DNA from: CALCNS01 sp937897315
GTDB taxonomy: Bacteria > Bacillota > JAAYKD01
Direction: 5' to 3'
DNA length: 22,456 nt
Assembly: GCA_036744005.1 (NCBI GenBank)
Contig: DAINOJ010000025.1
Location: 1 to 22,456 of the forward strand
Positions 1 to 7,892 of this stretch are shown in pieces; position 1 is the stretch's first letter; every line of letters begins with the position of its first letter. Below the pieces are notes generated by a model. That model was given only the letters and a program-made list of their open reading frames with translations, was not told the origin of the DNA and did not search any database. Position numbers and translations under genes: made by a program.

Positions 1-75
1 TGGTTGGTCGAAGTTGGCTAGGTGAATGAGTCTACTTTTTCGGTTGTTGCGTCGGATAGAAAATTCTGTATCCAC
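1..75 (-). pseudogene. istB: IstB (IS21 helper ATPase) fragment fused behind istA remnant
   Basis: Directly after the TAG that ends the istA remnant, the same frame reads VDTEFSIRRNNRKSRL, then IHLANFDQP, to the window edge. This matches the N-terminal region of IstB proteins, where a stretch like VDAEYTARENRRLARLL-RAARLRQP precedes the AAA+ core. The istB start and about its first 45-50 residues are missing, as is the C-terminal part of IstA. One deletion joining mid-istA to early istB explains both. The rest of istB would lie to the left of the window. The match is from memory of the family, not a search. Confidence 0.6.
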
Positions 76-842
76 CTATTGGGCAAGTTCATATGGGGTA
101 GACGGCAAGGGTGCGAGGAATGGCTTTTCTTCATGCAAGAACACCTGTAACCGGCTACCCTCCTTTTTTTGAAAGAGACGGCTGTTGATTTCTTTCAGCC
201 GGAAGTGTAGCTCCTGATTCAGCTCTTGTAAAGTGAAAAACTTCTTATTTCGCACTGTAGCAGTAATCCAACGAGTAGCTAATCCCACTGCACCTTCTGC
301 ATTTGGTTTATCTTTGGGAGCAGAAATTCTCGCAGGCAGGATTGCTGTATTATAATGCTCTGCTAACTCCTGATAGGTTTTGTTTAGTTTGGTTGAATAT
401 TTATCTGCTTGAATAACGCCGGTCTTGAGATTGTCACACACCAATATCCTCGTTACACACTGAAAGTGTTGAAACATATTCACATGAGCGCTAATCCAAT
501 TCTCCTGTCCCATATTTAAGAAAGCTTCTGCGTATGTATATTGATTGTATGCCAAGACTCCAACAAACAAATAGGCAAAACTGTTTTCTCCGGTTTCGCT
601 GTCCGAAAGAGTCAATGTTTTACCGGCCCAATCTACTTCGGTTTGTTCTCCCGGTCGACGGGACAAATGCAGTAGGGTAGCTTCGATTCCGTTGTTTCTG
701 TTAGTGGCCATGTGGTGTTGCGGTTTTTGGCGCGATTTAAAACATCTCGCACCGTTTTCCTTGAGCATTGGCAACTTTGTGCAATAGCGATTTGATTGAG
801 ACCCAGTTGATTTAATCTCAGGATCTCTTTGTAGTTGGTCAT
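76..842 (-). pseudogene. istA: IS21 transposase IstA, frameshifted and internally deleted
   Basis: Two reading frames together give a broken IstA. The first begins at 842 (MTNYKEILRLNQLGLNQIA) and carries the N-terminal helix-turn-helix, through about 700. The DDE core then continues in another frame from about 680 down to 79. Core motifs are visible: EVDWAG (first Asp), LVCDNLKTG (second Asp) and NAEGAVG (Glu). Between the HTH and EVDWAG roughly 60 residues found in family members are missing, and the frame changes there, which points to an out-of-frame internal deletion. The C-terminal part is also gone: after PSTPYELAQ there is a TAG at 76-78 and istB-like sequence follows at once. The start has a usable upstream GAGGGTC. 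Confidence 0.8.
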
Positions 843-943
843 TCCTGTGACCCTCCTCGTAATGTATTACACGTGTTCTACGCGCAATCTCATTATACAG
901 GGAGAGTTCGTTTCCTTAATACGTTTTGGCTTCTGGAACGTTC

Positions 944-1053
944 CCGGAATCACTGGAACATGAGTCCGGATTCAATGGAACGGAACTCCGGAACGATTGG
1001 AACCAAACACCGGACCGGTGGGTAATTGCCTCCGGAATATTCAATCGAAAAAA
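944..1053. repeat. Five 22-bp iterated repeats at the IS21 end
   Basis: CCGGA occurs at 944, 966, 988, 1010 and 1032, exactly 22 bp apart each time. TGGAAC follows at the same offset (+10) in the first three units (954, 976, 998) and is degenerate in the fourth and fifth. The unit is CCGGA-N5-TGGAAC-N6. A spacing of about two helical turns puts every copy on the same face of the DNA, as expected for an array of transposase-binding sites. IS21-family ends are known for such multiple repeats. A further TGGAAC at 934 is off register (20 bp) and may be a decayed unit. Confidence 0.75.
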
Positions 1054-1160
1054 TTCGTCGATTTTCCTACACCCTCACGCTTCAGTTCACCAGTAGACAC
1101 CAGTTTTCTCAGAGCTCCTTCAATGGAGCCAACACTCAGAGAATGTTGGGAAAATCCCTC
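1041..1160 (-). pseudogene. Possible relic of a winged-helix protein C-terminus
   Basis: On the minus strand, 39 codons are open and end at a TGA (1041-1043). They include SVGSIEGALRKLVSTGELK, followed by REGVGKSTNFFD. The pattern of a recognition-like helix, then GELKREG and a GKSTxFF strand, resembles the wing at the C-terminus of helix-turn-helix proteins such as Fic-associated or transcription-regulator domains. Further upstream the frame has stop codons and there is no start, so this can only be a remnant. It abuts the IS21 end. It could also be chance translation; confidence is low. Confidence 0.3.
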
Positions 1161-1366
1161 AAGTACTTATTGTTTTGCTTTTACTTGTGAACACTTAAAA
1201 AAAGGATTTTGCATTCACCAGCAAGAAAAGTAGTGTAGTAATATTTCGATACTAGTAAGACCGCAACCCGTTCAAGGAGAGTTCAACCGGAGCCTTCTTG
1301 TGCCAGAGAATAGGTATGGGGGTGAAATTGAGAAATCGCTTATCTGAACCAAGTATCACATAAACT

Positions 1367-1373
1367 AAGGAGG
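1367..1373 (+). promoter_or_regulatory. Ribosome binding site fixing a TTG start
   Basis: AAGGAGG is a full-strength Shine-Dalgarno sequence ending nine bases before TTG at 1383-1385. No ATG lies at suitable spacing, so the amidohydrolase almost certainly starts at this TTG. Confidence 0.8.
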
Positions 1374-1382
1374 AACGAAAGA

Positions 1383-3017
1383 TTGAAAAAAGACGAATTT
1401 AACAAGAACCAACTCATTGCTGTGGATTTTCTGGAAAGAAGTGAAACCAAGAAAATATTAGCAGAAATCAACGATGCCATATGGTCTTATGCCGAATTAG
1501 GACTTGAGGAATACAATACTGCAAATCTACTCGTGAATTATTTGGAAAAAGAAGGCTTCACGGTTGAAAAGGGTGTCGCCGGAATGCCAACTGCCTTTGT
1601 GGCTACGTTTTCTAATGGACCTGGTCCAACCATAGGCGTTTTGGGTGAGCTAGATGCCTTGCCAATGTTATCTCAAGAAGTAGCAAATCCTGACCATGCT
1701 CCCGTAACCGAAATCAAAGGGGCCATAGCACCGGGACATGCTTGCACCCATAACACCATGGGTACTGCCGCTGCCGGAACGGTAGTAGCAGTCAAGAAAG
1801 CTATGGAAGAGGGCGGATTTACCGGAACAATAAAGATGTTTGGTAGCCCTGCCGAAGAAACTGTCATCAGTCGTCCTTTCATGGTTCATGCCGGGTTGTT
1901 CGATGATGTCGATATTGTCATCGATAACCATGGTGGAGACGGTTTTGGTGCATCTTATGGAGTAGGTAGCAATACCAATTGGTCCTTCTCCATCACCTTC
2001 CATGGGAAAACGGCCCACTCCGGTGGATCCCCATGGGTTGGAAGATCCGCTTTGGATGCCGTTCAAATCATGAACACAAGCACCGAGTACTTGCGAGAGC
2101 ATTTACATTACACTTCCAGAATGCATTATGTCATCACGGAAGGTGGAGAAGGTCCTAATGTTGTTCCGGATCGTGCAACGACCTGGTATTATGTAAGAAA
2201 TTCCGATAAACTTATTAAATCCGATTTCGAAAGAGTGCTGAACTGCGCCAAAGCTGCAGCCCTTGCCACAGATACTCAAATGGAAATGACCCCCTATACT
2301 GCAATCCATCAATGCTACAGAGTTGAAACCTTAGCCAATTTGGTTCAGGACAACATTAAAAAAGTTGGTATGCCTAAGTGGACAGAAGAAGAGCAGAAGT
2401 TCGTCAAAGCAATACAAAAAGGGGTAGGTGCAGAAGAAATTGGCCTTCCCGATGACTCGGTCATTGCAGACAAGCCAAGCGGAGCTCCTGCGGTCTTTGT
2501 CGGCGGCGGTTCTTCCGACATTGGTGAAGTCTCCTTGGTTGTGCCCCTTACCTCAGTTCGATTCCCCACTTCTGCCCCGGGAGCCATTGGCCATCACTGG
2601 ACCACGACTGCCGTAACCGGATCGACTGTTGCTCACAAAGGTGTCGTAGCAGGAGCCCAAGTCATGGCGGTAAGTGCGATTGAACTCATGACCAACCCCG
2701 AAAAAATCGAGGAAATCAAAAAAGACTTCAGAAAAATGCAGGAAACCTATTTCTATAACTACAAAAACGATGGCAAATCTTTGATTCTGGATGAGAACGG
2801 CAAAGCTCAATACATCTCCTACCTGCCATATTTCTTTAGTAAAGCAGGAAAATACAAACACGATCCTGAAAACGGGATATTCTTCGTTCCGGAAGGCAAA
2901 GAAGTGGCTCCTCCAGTAGGATTCCTGAGCGAGCAAATGTCCAAGTATCGTCCTCAAATGTCTAAGCATTACAAGACTCCGGCATGGTACGACGGACCGG
3001 AGATGATTAAGGAATAA
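1383..3017 (+). CDS. M20D-family amidohydrolase, AbgB-like
   Basis: This is a 544-residue zinc/manganese-type hydrolase of the M20D family, closest in look to AbgB (p-aminobenzoyl-glutamate hydrolase subunit) and likely cleaving an N-acyl or N-aryl amino-acid amide in the cytoplasm. No signal peptide is visible. Motifs in order are GELDALP (88-94), GHACTHN (118-124, metal-binding Cys121 and His123), SPAEE (155-159, catalytic and metal Glu), DNHGG (His183), and the HGKTAHSGG dimerisation segment (207-215). A C-terminal GHHWTTTAVTG segment probably supplies the last metal ligand. It is about 60 residues longer than E. coli AbgB, with the extra sequence mainly at the C-terminus. It starts at TTG behind a strong AAGGAGG and is followed by its own terminator, so it is probably monocistronic. 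The substrate is unknown; no AbgA or AbgT partner is in the window. Confidence 0.85.
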   Translation: MKKDEFNKNQLIAVDFLERSETKKILAEINDAIWSYAELGLEEYNTANLLVNYLEKEGFTVEKGVAGMPTAFVATFSNGPGPTIGVLGELDALPMLSQEVANPDHAPVTEIKGAIAPGHACTHNTMGTAAAGTVVAVKKAMEEGGFTGTIKMFGSPAEETVISRPFMVHAGLFDDVDIVIDNHGGDGFGASYGVGSNTNWSFSITFHGKTAHSGGSPWVGRSALDAVQIMNTSTEYLREHLHYTSRMHYVITEGGEGPNVVPDRATTWYYVRNSDKLIKSDFERVLNCAKAAALATDTQMEMTPYTAIHQCYRVETLANLVQDNIKKVGMPKWTEEEQKFVKAIQKGVGAEEIGLPDDSVIADKPSGAPAVFVGGGSSDIGEVSLVVPLTSVRFPTSAPGAIGHHWTTTAVTGSTVAHKGVVAGAQVMAVSAIELMTNPEKIEEIKKDFRKMQETYFYNYKNDGKSLILDENGKAQYISYLPYFFSKAGKYKHDPENGIFFVPEGKEVAPPVGFLSEQMSKYRPQMSKHYKTPAWYDGPEMIKE

Positions 3018-3059
3018 GGTTTGTCAGCGCTTGTTTTGCGCAAGTATTGCTCTCAGTAG

Positions 3060-3113
3060 AACGAACCACCGATGGATAAAGCAATGTATCCGTGGGTGGT
3101 TCGTTTATTTTTT
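3060..3113 (+). terminator. Rho-independent terminator after the amidohydrolase
   Basis: A perfect 11-bp stem, AACGAACCACC (3060-3070) with GGTGGTTCGTT (3095-3105), is partly extended inward by GGATA/TATCC. It is followed by TATTTTTT. The T-run is on the plus strand, so it serves the amidohydrolase and not the convergent minus-strand gene. Confidence 0.9.
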
Positions 3114-3123
3114 AGGAACAGTA

Positions 3124-3612
3124 TTACTTGCCGACCCAAACGTCGGATAAGCCGTTTTCAATGAGCATCTTGTTCAACTCGCCCGTATGGTCCGATAACT
3201 CTCGCATCATATACAAGTGCAAAGCCATTTGGGTTCCACCCATCCAAGTCCGTTCCGGCTCAAGAGGTGACAACAGGATTTCGTCGTTCAGAGTAGCTAA
3301 TGCCCTGTCAGCTCTTCCAAGAACTGCACTGAAGTACACCATGAACTCCGCTTTGTTGGGAAGAATTTCTGCGGTGGCTTCGCTCCACTTACCGTAAGGA
3401 AGTTTGGATGCGAAGTCTTTGTCCTTGTACCCACCCGCTACATAGTTGTCAATCACGACGGCCAGGTGATAAGCAATTCGACAAGGTAGATAATACTCAT
3501 CTCCGTGTGGTTGTAGCCACTGATCTTCCGGAAATGTTTCTACAATTCTCCGGATTGTAGTAAAAGTCTTCTGGTATTGTAATCTCACATCGTTCGCTAA
3601 AACTTCGCTCAT
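3124..3612 (-). CDS. DinB-like four-helix protein
   Basis: This protein of about 162 residues has DinB/YfiT-superfamily character: all-helical, with a first metal-type His in the segment CRIAYHLAVVIDNY and a late ELSDHTGELNKML helix typical of the fold. DinB-like proteins are often metal-binding thiol-dependent transferases or stress proteins, but many have no assigned role, and none can be assigned here. The reading frame is open from 3702. I place the start at the ATG at 3610-3612 (MSEVLAND) because AAGGGATGA lies just upstream and the length then fits the family. The ATG at 3630 (MERDDD) is the alternative. The gene converges on the amidohydrolase and diverges from the phosphodiesterase gene. 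Confidence 0.7.
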   Translation of the reverse strand: MSEVLANDVRLQYQKTFTTIRRIVETFPEDQWLQPHGDEYYLPCRIAYHLAVVIDNYVAGGYKDKDFASKLPYGKWSEATAEILPNKAEFMVYFSAVLGRADRALATLNDEILLSPLEPERTWMGGTQMALHLYMMRELSDHTGELNKMLIENGLSDVWVGK

Positions 3613-3789
3613 GTCGTCATCCCTTTCCATAATTCGTGTTTCATTGGAGAAATTTGCCTTTTCTATATTCGTTTGTTCCCTGCTCAAACCCTTTATGAAC
3701 AAGACTTATTTTGCATTCAAAGAAGTAAGCACCTAGTATGTTCTACTTTTCTCTATACATTGAAGCTACTAAAGGTCTCAGAAAAAAGG

Positions 3790-3817
3790 TTGAGAATATT
3801 TAAAAAAATGGTAAAAT
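3790..3817 (+). promoter_or_regulatory. Sigma-A-type promoter candidate for the EAL gene
   Basis: TTGAGA (3790-3795), a 16-base AT-rich spacer and TAAAAT (3812-3817) lie about 50 bases before the start of the c-di-GMP phosphodiesterase gene. The match to TTGACA/TATAAT is good but not perfect. Confidence 0.5.
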
Positions 3818-3865
3818 GTAGTAACGATTTGAATCATATAAATCCAACCAAGTGAGGTGAGTGCT

Positions 3866-6800
3866 TTGGAGAGTGCAGTGCTTTTTCCGCTGATTAATAA
3901 TGCAGCTTTACTGTTGGTACTCTCTGCCGTGTACGAAATCTCGTATTTGGTCCCTTCGAAGTATCGTTACTTCAAACTCATTCTAAGTGGTACTCTCATC
4001 GCCTTGATTTGTCTTGCCATTATGAGTGTTCCATTCGATTTGCAAGAAGGAGTTTTTTTCGATACCCGCTCCATACTGATTAGCGTGACCGCGCTCATTT
4101 TTGGCCCGATTCCCACCATCATCTCGGGGCTGACCGCTTCAGCATATCGTCTGCTTATTGGAGGAAGTGGAGCCTTAATGGGTGTCGCGGTCATATTCTC
4201 CAGCGCAGGTATCGGTTTGGCTTGGCGGCGCTGGTTGTACCCGATTTCAAAGAAGACTCGTTGGTTGAGCATCTATATCATGAGCATCGTTGTTCATATC
4301 ACCATGTTGCTATGTGGGATGCTCTTGCCTGCTCCGAGTAACCTTATGGTAATTCGTACCATTGCATTACCTGTTATGATCATTTATCCTGTGGCAACCA
4401 TGGTTCTCAGTTTGTTCTTAATGCGACAATCTGAATTGCGTGAAACTCGAGAGCTCGTAAAGAAGTCGGAAGCTCAATACAAACTTCTTTTTGATACAAT
4501 GACTCAAGGTGTAGTCTACCAAGCTGCCAATGGCTCCATTATTTCCATGAACCCGGCCGCTGAACGGATTTTAGGTCTTTCGTTTGACCAAGCACAAGGG
4601 CGTACCTCTTCGGACCCCAACTGGAGAGCCATTCGTGAGGACGGCTCGGAATTGGATGGTTCGGAGCATCCCACAATGATTGCATTGCGCACCGGCAAAC
4701 CTCTCGGTCCGCTGATTATGGGTGTTTATCAGCTCAAAATCAACGATTATGTATGGCTTTCTGTGAATGCCACTCCGTTATTTCTTCCTGGTAAAGATAC
4801 TCCTTATCAGGTATACTCCACTTTTGAAGACATTACTGCTGTGCGGAAAGCGAATCAGGATTACCAGCTTTTATTTCGTGAAATGGTGGTAGCTTTTGCT
4901 GTGCACGAAATCCTTTGTGACGAAAGTGGCCACCCTATCAATTATCGTTTTCTCGCAGTCAATCCGGCTTTTGAGCAAATGACCGGTTTGCACGCAGACG
5001 AAATCATTGGAAAGACCGTACTAGAAGTCCTCCCCCAAACCGAACCTTATTGGATTGAAACGTACGGTAAAGTTGCTTTAAACGGTGAGAATATCTCCTT
5101 TCAACAGTATAGTGCTGGGTTAGACAAGTATTATGCCGTAACCGCTTATCGTCCTGCTCCCAAGCAATTTGCTACAACCTTTTGGGATATTACGGAGCGC
5201 ATCTATGCTGAAAATGCACTAAAAGAAAGCCAAGACAAATACAGTGGGTATATTGAAAATGCACCCTATGGTGTCTTTGTGGTCAATGAGAACGGTCAAT
5301 ACATAGAAGTAAATACGCAGGCGTTGATTTTAACCGGCTACACTCAAGATCAACTACTGAGCATGACCATTGGCGATATTACTCCATCCAGTTCACTGGA
5401 AGCAGCATTGCAGCATTTCAAGTACTTAAACGATTTTGGTGAAATGAGTGCTGAATTAGAGTTCTTACACGCAAATGGTAGCGTACGCTGGTGGAGTGTC
5501 AATGCGGTAAAACTTTCTGAAACTCGTTACTTGGGGTTCTCCATTGATATTACCGAAAGGAAGAGCATGGAAGAACGCATGCGTTACATGACCGAACACA
5601 ATCTTTTGACCGATTTACACAATCGTGATTACCTAGATAATCTTCTGAAGGTCGATTCCCTTAAGCAAGATGGGAAAAAACGCGCACTCCTTGGCGTGAA
5701 TTTAAGCACGGTGCAACTGCTTACTGCAAACTATGGATTCCAATATACACAAAACCTCATTCGACAAGCAGCAGAGACATTGAAGATATTCACTTGCGAA
5801 AATCGGTTTTTGTTTCACGTCAATGAAAATCAGTTCGTGTTTTACTTAGTGAACTACCCGAGCACAGAAGAACTGACACTCTTCAGTCAAGGTATAACGG
5901 AAGCACTGGAAACCATATTTGTGACTGACCGGGTTGGGGGTGGCTTGGGAATACTAGAGTTGAATTCCCATGAATCACTGACCGATGTGGATTCCTTACT
6001 TCGCAGACTGTTTCTTGCTTCTGAGAAAGCCATGAACATTTTCGAACGAGACTATGGGGTTCGTTATTACGACGAAGATTTAGATGCCTTAGTCAGCCGT
6101 GAAGGGTTAATTCGCCGAGCGTTATCGGCGGTAGTAAACGATGAGTCCAATGAGGCTTTGTTCTTGCAATATCAACCCATACTAGACTTGCGAACCAATA
6201 CAACGGTGGGCTTTGAAGCACTGGCTCGTTTGAGGACCGAAGAGTTTGGCTTGGTCTCCCCTGGAGAATTCATTCCCATATCGGAAGAAACGAAGATCAT
6301 TCTTCCCATGGGAGAAATCATTATAAGTCATGCTCTGCGCTTTCTCCACCAAATAAACAGACAAGGGTATGACTCTATTCAGATTTCCATTAATGTATCG
6401 GCGATACAACTGCTGTCTCCGAATTTTGCTGAACGGCTTTTCCAACTTTGTGAAGAGAACCAGGTCCCGTTAAAGAATGTGGGTATAGAGATCACGGAGT
6501 CGATCTTCGCCTCGGACTATGAGAAAATCAATGGGATTATTGAACGCTTAAGAACCGCTGGGTTACATATTGCTATTGATGATTTTGGAACCGGTTACTC
6601 CTCCTTAGCTCGAGAAAAGGAGTTAAATGTCGACAGCATGAAAATTGACAAGTATTTTATTGACCAATTGCTTGAAACCGACCAAACCCACGTGATTACC
6701 AGCGACATTATTTCCATGGCACATAAATTAGGGCAAACCACTATAGCCGAAGGGGTAGAAACGGAAAGCCAGCTGAATTACTTGCGAGAACACCAGTGCG

Positions 6801-6874
6801 ACCGAGTGCAAGGGTATTTCATTAGTCGGCCCATGGATGAGGACACCGCTTTGGAATATTTGAAAAAACAGTGA
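3866..6874 (+). CDS. Membrane sensor c-di-GMP phosphodiesterase (5TMR-LYT, PAS x3, degenerate GGDEF, EAL)
   Basis: This protein of about 1002 residues is expected to hydrolyse c-di-GMP in response to a membrane or cytoplasmic signal. Residues 1-190 form a 5TMR-LYT-type membrane domain with the characteristic FDTRSILISVTALIFGP and AYRLLIGG. Three PAS domains follow (about 200-325, 330-450 and 455-570). The GGDEF-like domain (about 575-730) has NENQF where GGDEF should be, so it should not make c-di-GMP. The EAL domain (about 745-1000) keeps the expected residues: GFEALARL, INVSAIQL, EITES, IDDFGTGYSSL, MKIDK and AEGVET. The frame opens with GTG at 3857, but GAGGTGA at 3854-3860 overlaps that codon and lies about six bases before TTG at 3866, so I take TTG as the start. 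A terminator follows the stop. Confidence 0.88.
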   Translation: MESAVLFPLINNAALLLVLSAVYEISYLVPSKYRYFKLILSGTLIALICLAIMSVPFDLQEGVFFDTRSILISVTALIFGPIPTIISGLTASAYRLLIGGSGALMGVAVIFSSAGIGLAWRRWLYPISKKTRWLSIYIMSIVVHITMLLCGMLLPAPSNLMVIRTIALPVMIIYPVATMVLSLFLMRQSELRETRELVKKSEAQYKLLFDTMTQGVVYQAANGSIISMNPAAERILGLSFDQAQGRTSSDPNWRAIREDGSELDGSEHPTMIALRTGKPLGPLIMGVYQLKINDYVWLSVNATPLFLPGKDTPYQVYSTFEDITAVRKANQDYQLLFREMVVAFAVHEILCDESGHPINYRFLAVNPAFEQMTGLHADEIIGKTVLEVLPQTEPYWIETYGKVALNGENISFQQYSAGLDKYYAVTAYRPAPKQFATTFWDITERIYAENALKESQDKYSGYIENAPYGVFVVNENGQYIEVNTQALILTGYTQDQLLSMTIGDITPSSSLEAALQHFKYLNDFGEMSAELEFLHANGSVRWWSVNAVKLSETRYLGFSIDITERKSMEERMRYMTEHNLLTDLHNRDYLDNLLKVDSLKQDGKKRALLGVNLSTVQLLTANYGFQYTQNLIRQAAETLKIFTCENRFLFHVNENQFVFYLVNYPSTEELTLFSQGITEALETIFVTDRVGGGLGILELNSHESLTDVDSLLRRLFLASEKAMNIFERDYGVRYYDEDLDALVSREGLIRRALSAVVNDESNEALFLQYQPILDLRTNTTVGFEALARLRTEEFGLVSPGEFIPISEETKIILPMGEIIISHALRFLHQINRQGYDSIQISINVSAIQLLSPNFAERLFQLCEENQVPLKNVGIEITESIFASDYEKINGIIERLRTAGLHIAIDDFGTGYSSLAREKELNVDSMKIDKYFIDQLLETDQTHVITSDIISMAHKLGQTTIAEGVETESQLNYLREHQCDRVQGYFISRPMDEDTALEYLKKQ

Positions 6875-6878
6875 CGAC

Positions 6879-6924
6879 AAAGCCACCAAAGATTCCCCTA
6901 ACGGAGTCTTTGGTGGCTTTCTTT
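6879..6924 (+). terminator. Terminator after the EAL gene
   Basis: A perfect 14-bp stem, AAAGCCACCAAAGA (6879-6892) with TCTTTGGTGGCTTT (6907-6920), is followed by CTTT. It lies between convergent genes. Read on the minus strand, the stem ends in TTT and a T6 run comes several bases later, so it may also work weakly for the operon ending at 6936. Confidence 0.8.
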
Positions 6925-6935
6925 ATGTAGGACCT

Positions 6936-7892
6936 CTATTTTAGATATTCTCCCAAATGTTTGCTAAAACTCCTTGCGGTTTCACCCAACATGTGGCCAT
7001 CGTAGTCGGTGAATCCAGCTAAGCTTTTATCAAATCCTTCGAGCTCAATAAAGTTAAAATTATAATACCGCAGATTGTAGTGGTTCATGAGATCTGTAAA
7101 ATACCGATTGGCCGCTTGGAAACTCTCGGGATTCAACTCTAGGGTTTCTTTTGAAACCGGAGCGGTAAAAACCACGAGTTCTATGTGATTTTCCCTGCAG
7201 TAGGTCACTATGTTTTGAAAAAAGCGCAAGGCATCCGGTTGTAATTTTGCTTCGTCCCAAAGGGTCATGTTTTTCGATTTATTGGCTTTGGTATCTTTGA
7301 GATACAAAAAGCCATTTTCTTTTAAGACCTCATATGGCAAGTCAAAGGTTTCCAGACCAAAATTCCTGTAGTTGTCGGTTTGCTTGAGCGCAAGGTTCTC
7401 TAAGCTCGCTTGCCACTGCAACTGATAATTAAACCAAGGGAATAGGGCAATGCGAAAATCGGTAGAGAGAATTTTGGCGAAAAAATACTCTACTTTTACC
7501 CATGACCAAGACATATAGTGATACAATTTTGTGGAATGGTAGGTATCTTGATCTTTGTTCAGCCAGTAGGTGGGGTCCAACTCATAGATGACACGAGTTG
7601 GCTTTTGAAAGCGTATAGCATTCTTCAGCAAATAATAAGAGTCTCTGGGATACTCACTCCAAACGCAGAGATTGGAGCTTTGACGACCGGTGATTTCGTC
7701 TACCACTGCAGGGTCCACGGCAGACAAACCATGCGAGGTACCCAAAAATAAATCTTCGTAGGAAGAGGTTTCCAAATTGTGCATTTTCATTCTCATGACA
7801 TTGTTGGGAATGAGCAAGTAGTTCAGAGCGGAGTTTAACGCTACGCTGACGAGCAGAAAACTTATGAGAAAAAGACTTTTAAAATTGCGCAT
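6936..7892 (-). CDS. DltD-like SGNH-fold membrane-anchored protein
   Basis: This 318-residue protein has an N-terminal membrane anchor (about residues 5-28) followed by an extracytoplasmic SGNH-type domain. The nucleophile motif is LGTSHG (Ser53), and the C-terminal block FTDYDGHMLG (residues 294-303) supplies an Asp/His pair. DltD and AlgJ/PatB-like proteins work with an MBOAT partner to transfer acyl groups to a surface polymer, and that is the inferred role here. It is last in the five-gene operon, and its start overlaps the end of the MBOAT gene by 14 bases. I chose MRNFKSLF at 7892 because the longer frame to 7943 begins with residues of no membrane or signal character, deep inside the MBOAT gene. 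Similarity is at motif level only, so the exact family is uncertain. Confidence 0.7.
   Translation of the reverse strand: MRNFKSLFLISFLLVSVALNSALNYLLIPNNVMRMKMHNLETSSYEDLFLGTSHGLSAVDPAVVDEITGRQSSNLCVWSEYPRDSYYLLKNAIRFQKPTRVIYELDPTYWLNKDQDTYHSTKLYHYMSWSWVKVEYFFAKILSTDFRIALFPWFNYQLQWQASLENLALKQTDNYRNFGLETFDLPYEVLKENGFLYLKDTKANKSKNMTLWDEAKLQPDALRFFQNIVTYCRENHIELVVFTAPVSKETLELNPESFQAANRYFTDLMNHYNLRYYNFNFIELEGFDKSLAGFTDYDGHMLGETARSFSKHLGEYLK

Larger units (their letters stand above)
1..1053 (-). mobile_element. IS21-family insertion sequence remnant, truncated by window edge
   Basis: This is a decayed IS21-family element transcribed leftward. It contains an istA remnant (76-842), the start of an istB remnant (1-75) and, upstream of istA, an end region with iterated 22-bp repeats (944-1053). 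IS21 elements normally encode IstA (DDE transposase) followed by IstB (AAA+ helper), and their ends carry multiple transposase-binding repeats. Both genes are damaged here, so the copy should not move on its own. The far end lies outside the window. The outer boundary near 1053 is approximate because no target duplication could be compared. Confidence 0.75.
843..1382. other. Intergenic region between IS21 remnant and amidohydrolase gene
   Basis: This 540-base stretch contains no intact gene. Its left part is the IS21 end with the 22-bp repeats, and 1041-1160 holds the possible winged-helix relic. From about 1160 to 1366 I see no convincing gene, hairpin or riboswitch. A weak promoter candidate for the downstream gene is TTGAGA at 1328-1333, with an AAGTAT 17 bases later. 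That is too far from consensus to list separately. Confidence 0.6.

Noticed and set aside
997..1233. Plus-strand frame of 78 codons
   Set aside because: It begins inside the 22-bp repeats, lacks a ribosome binding site, and its translation shows no family character.
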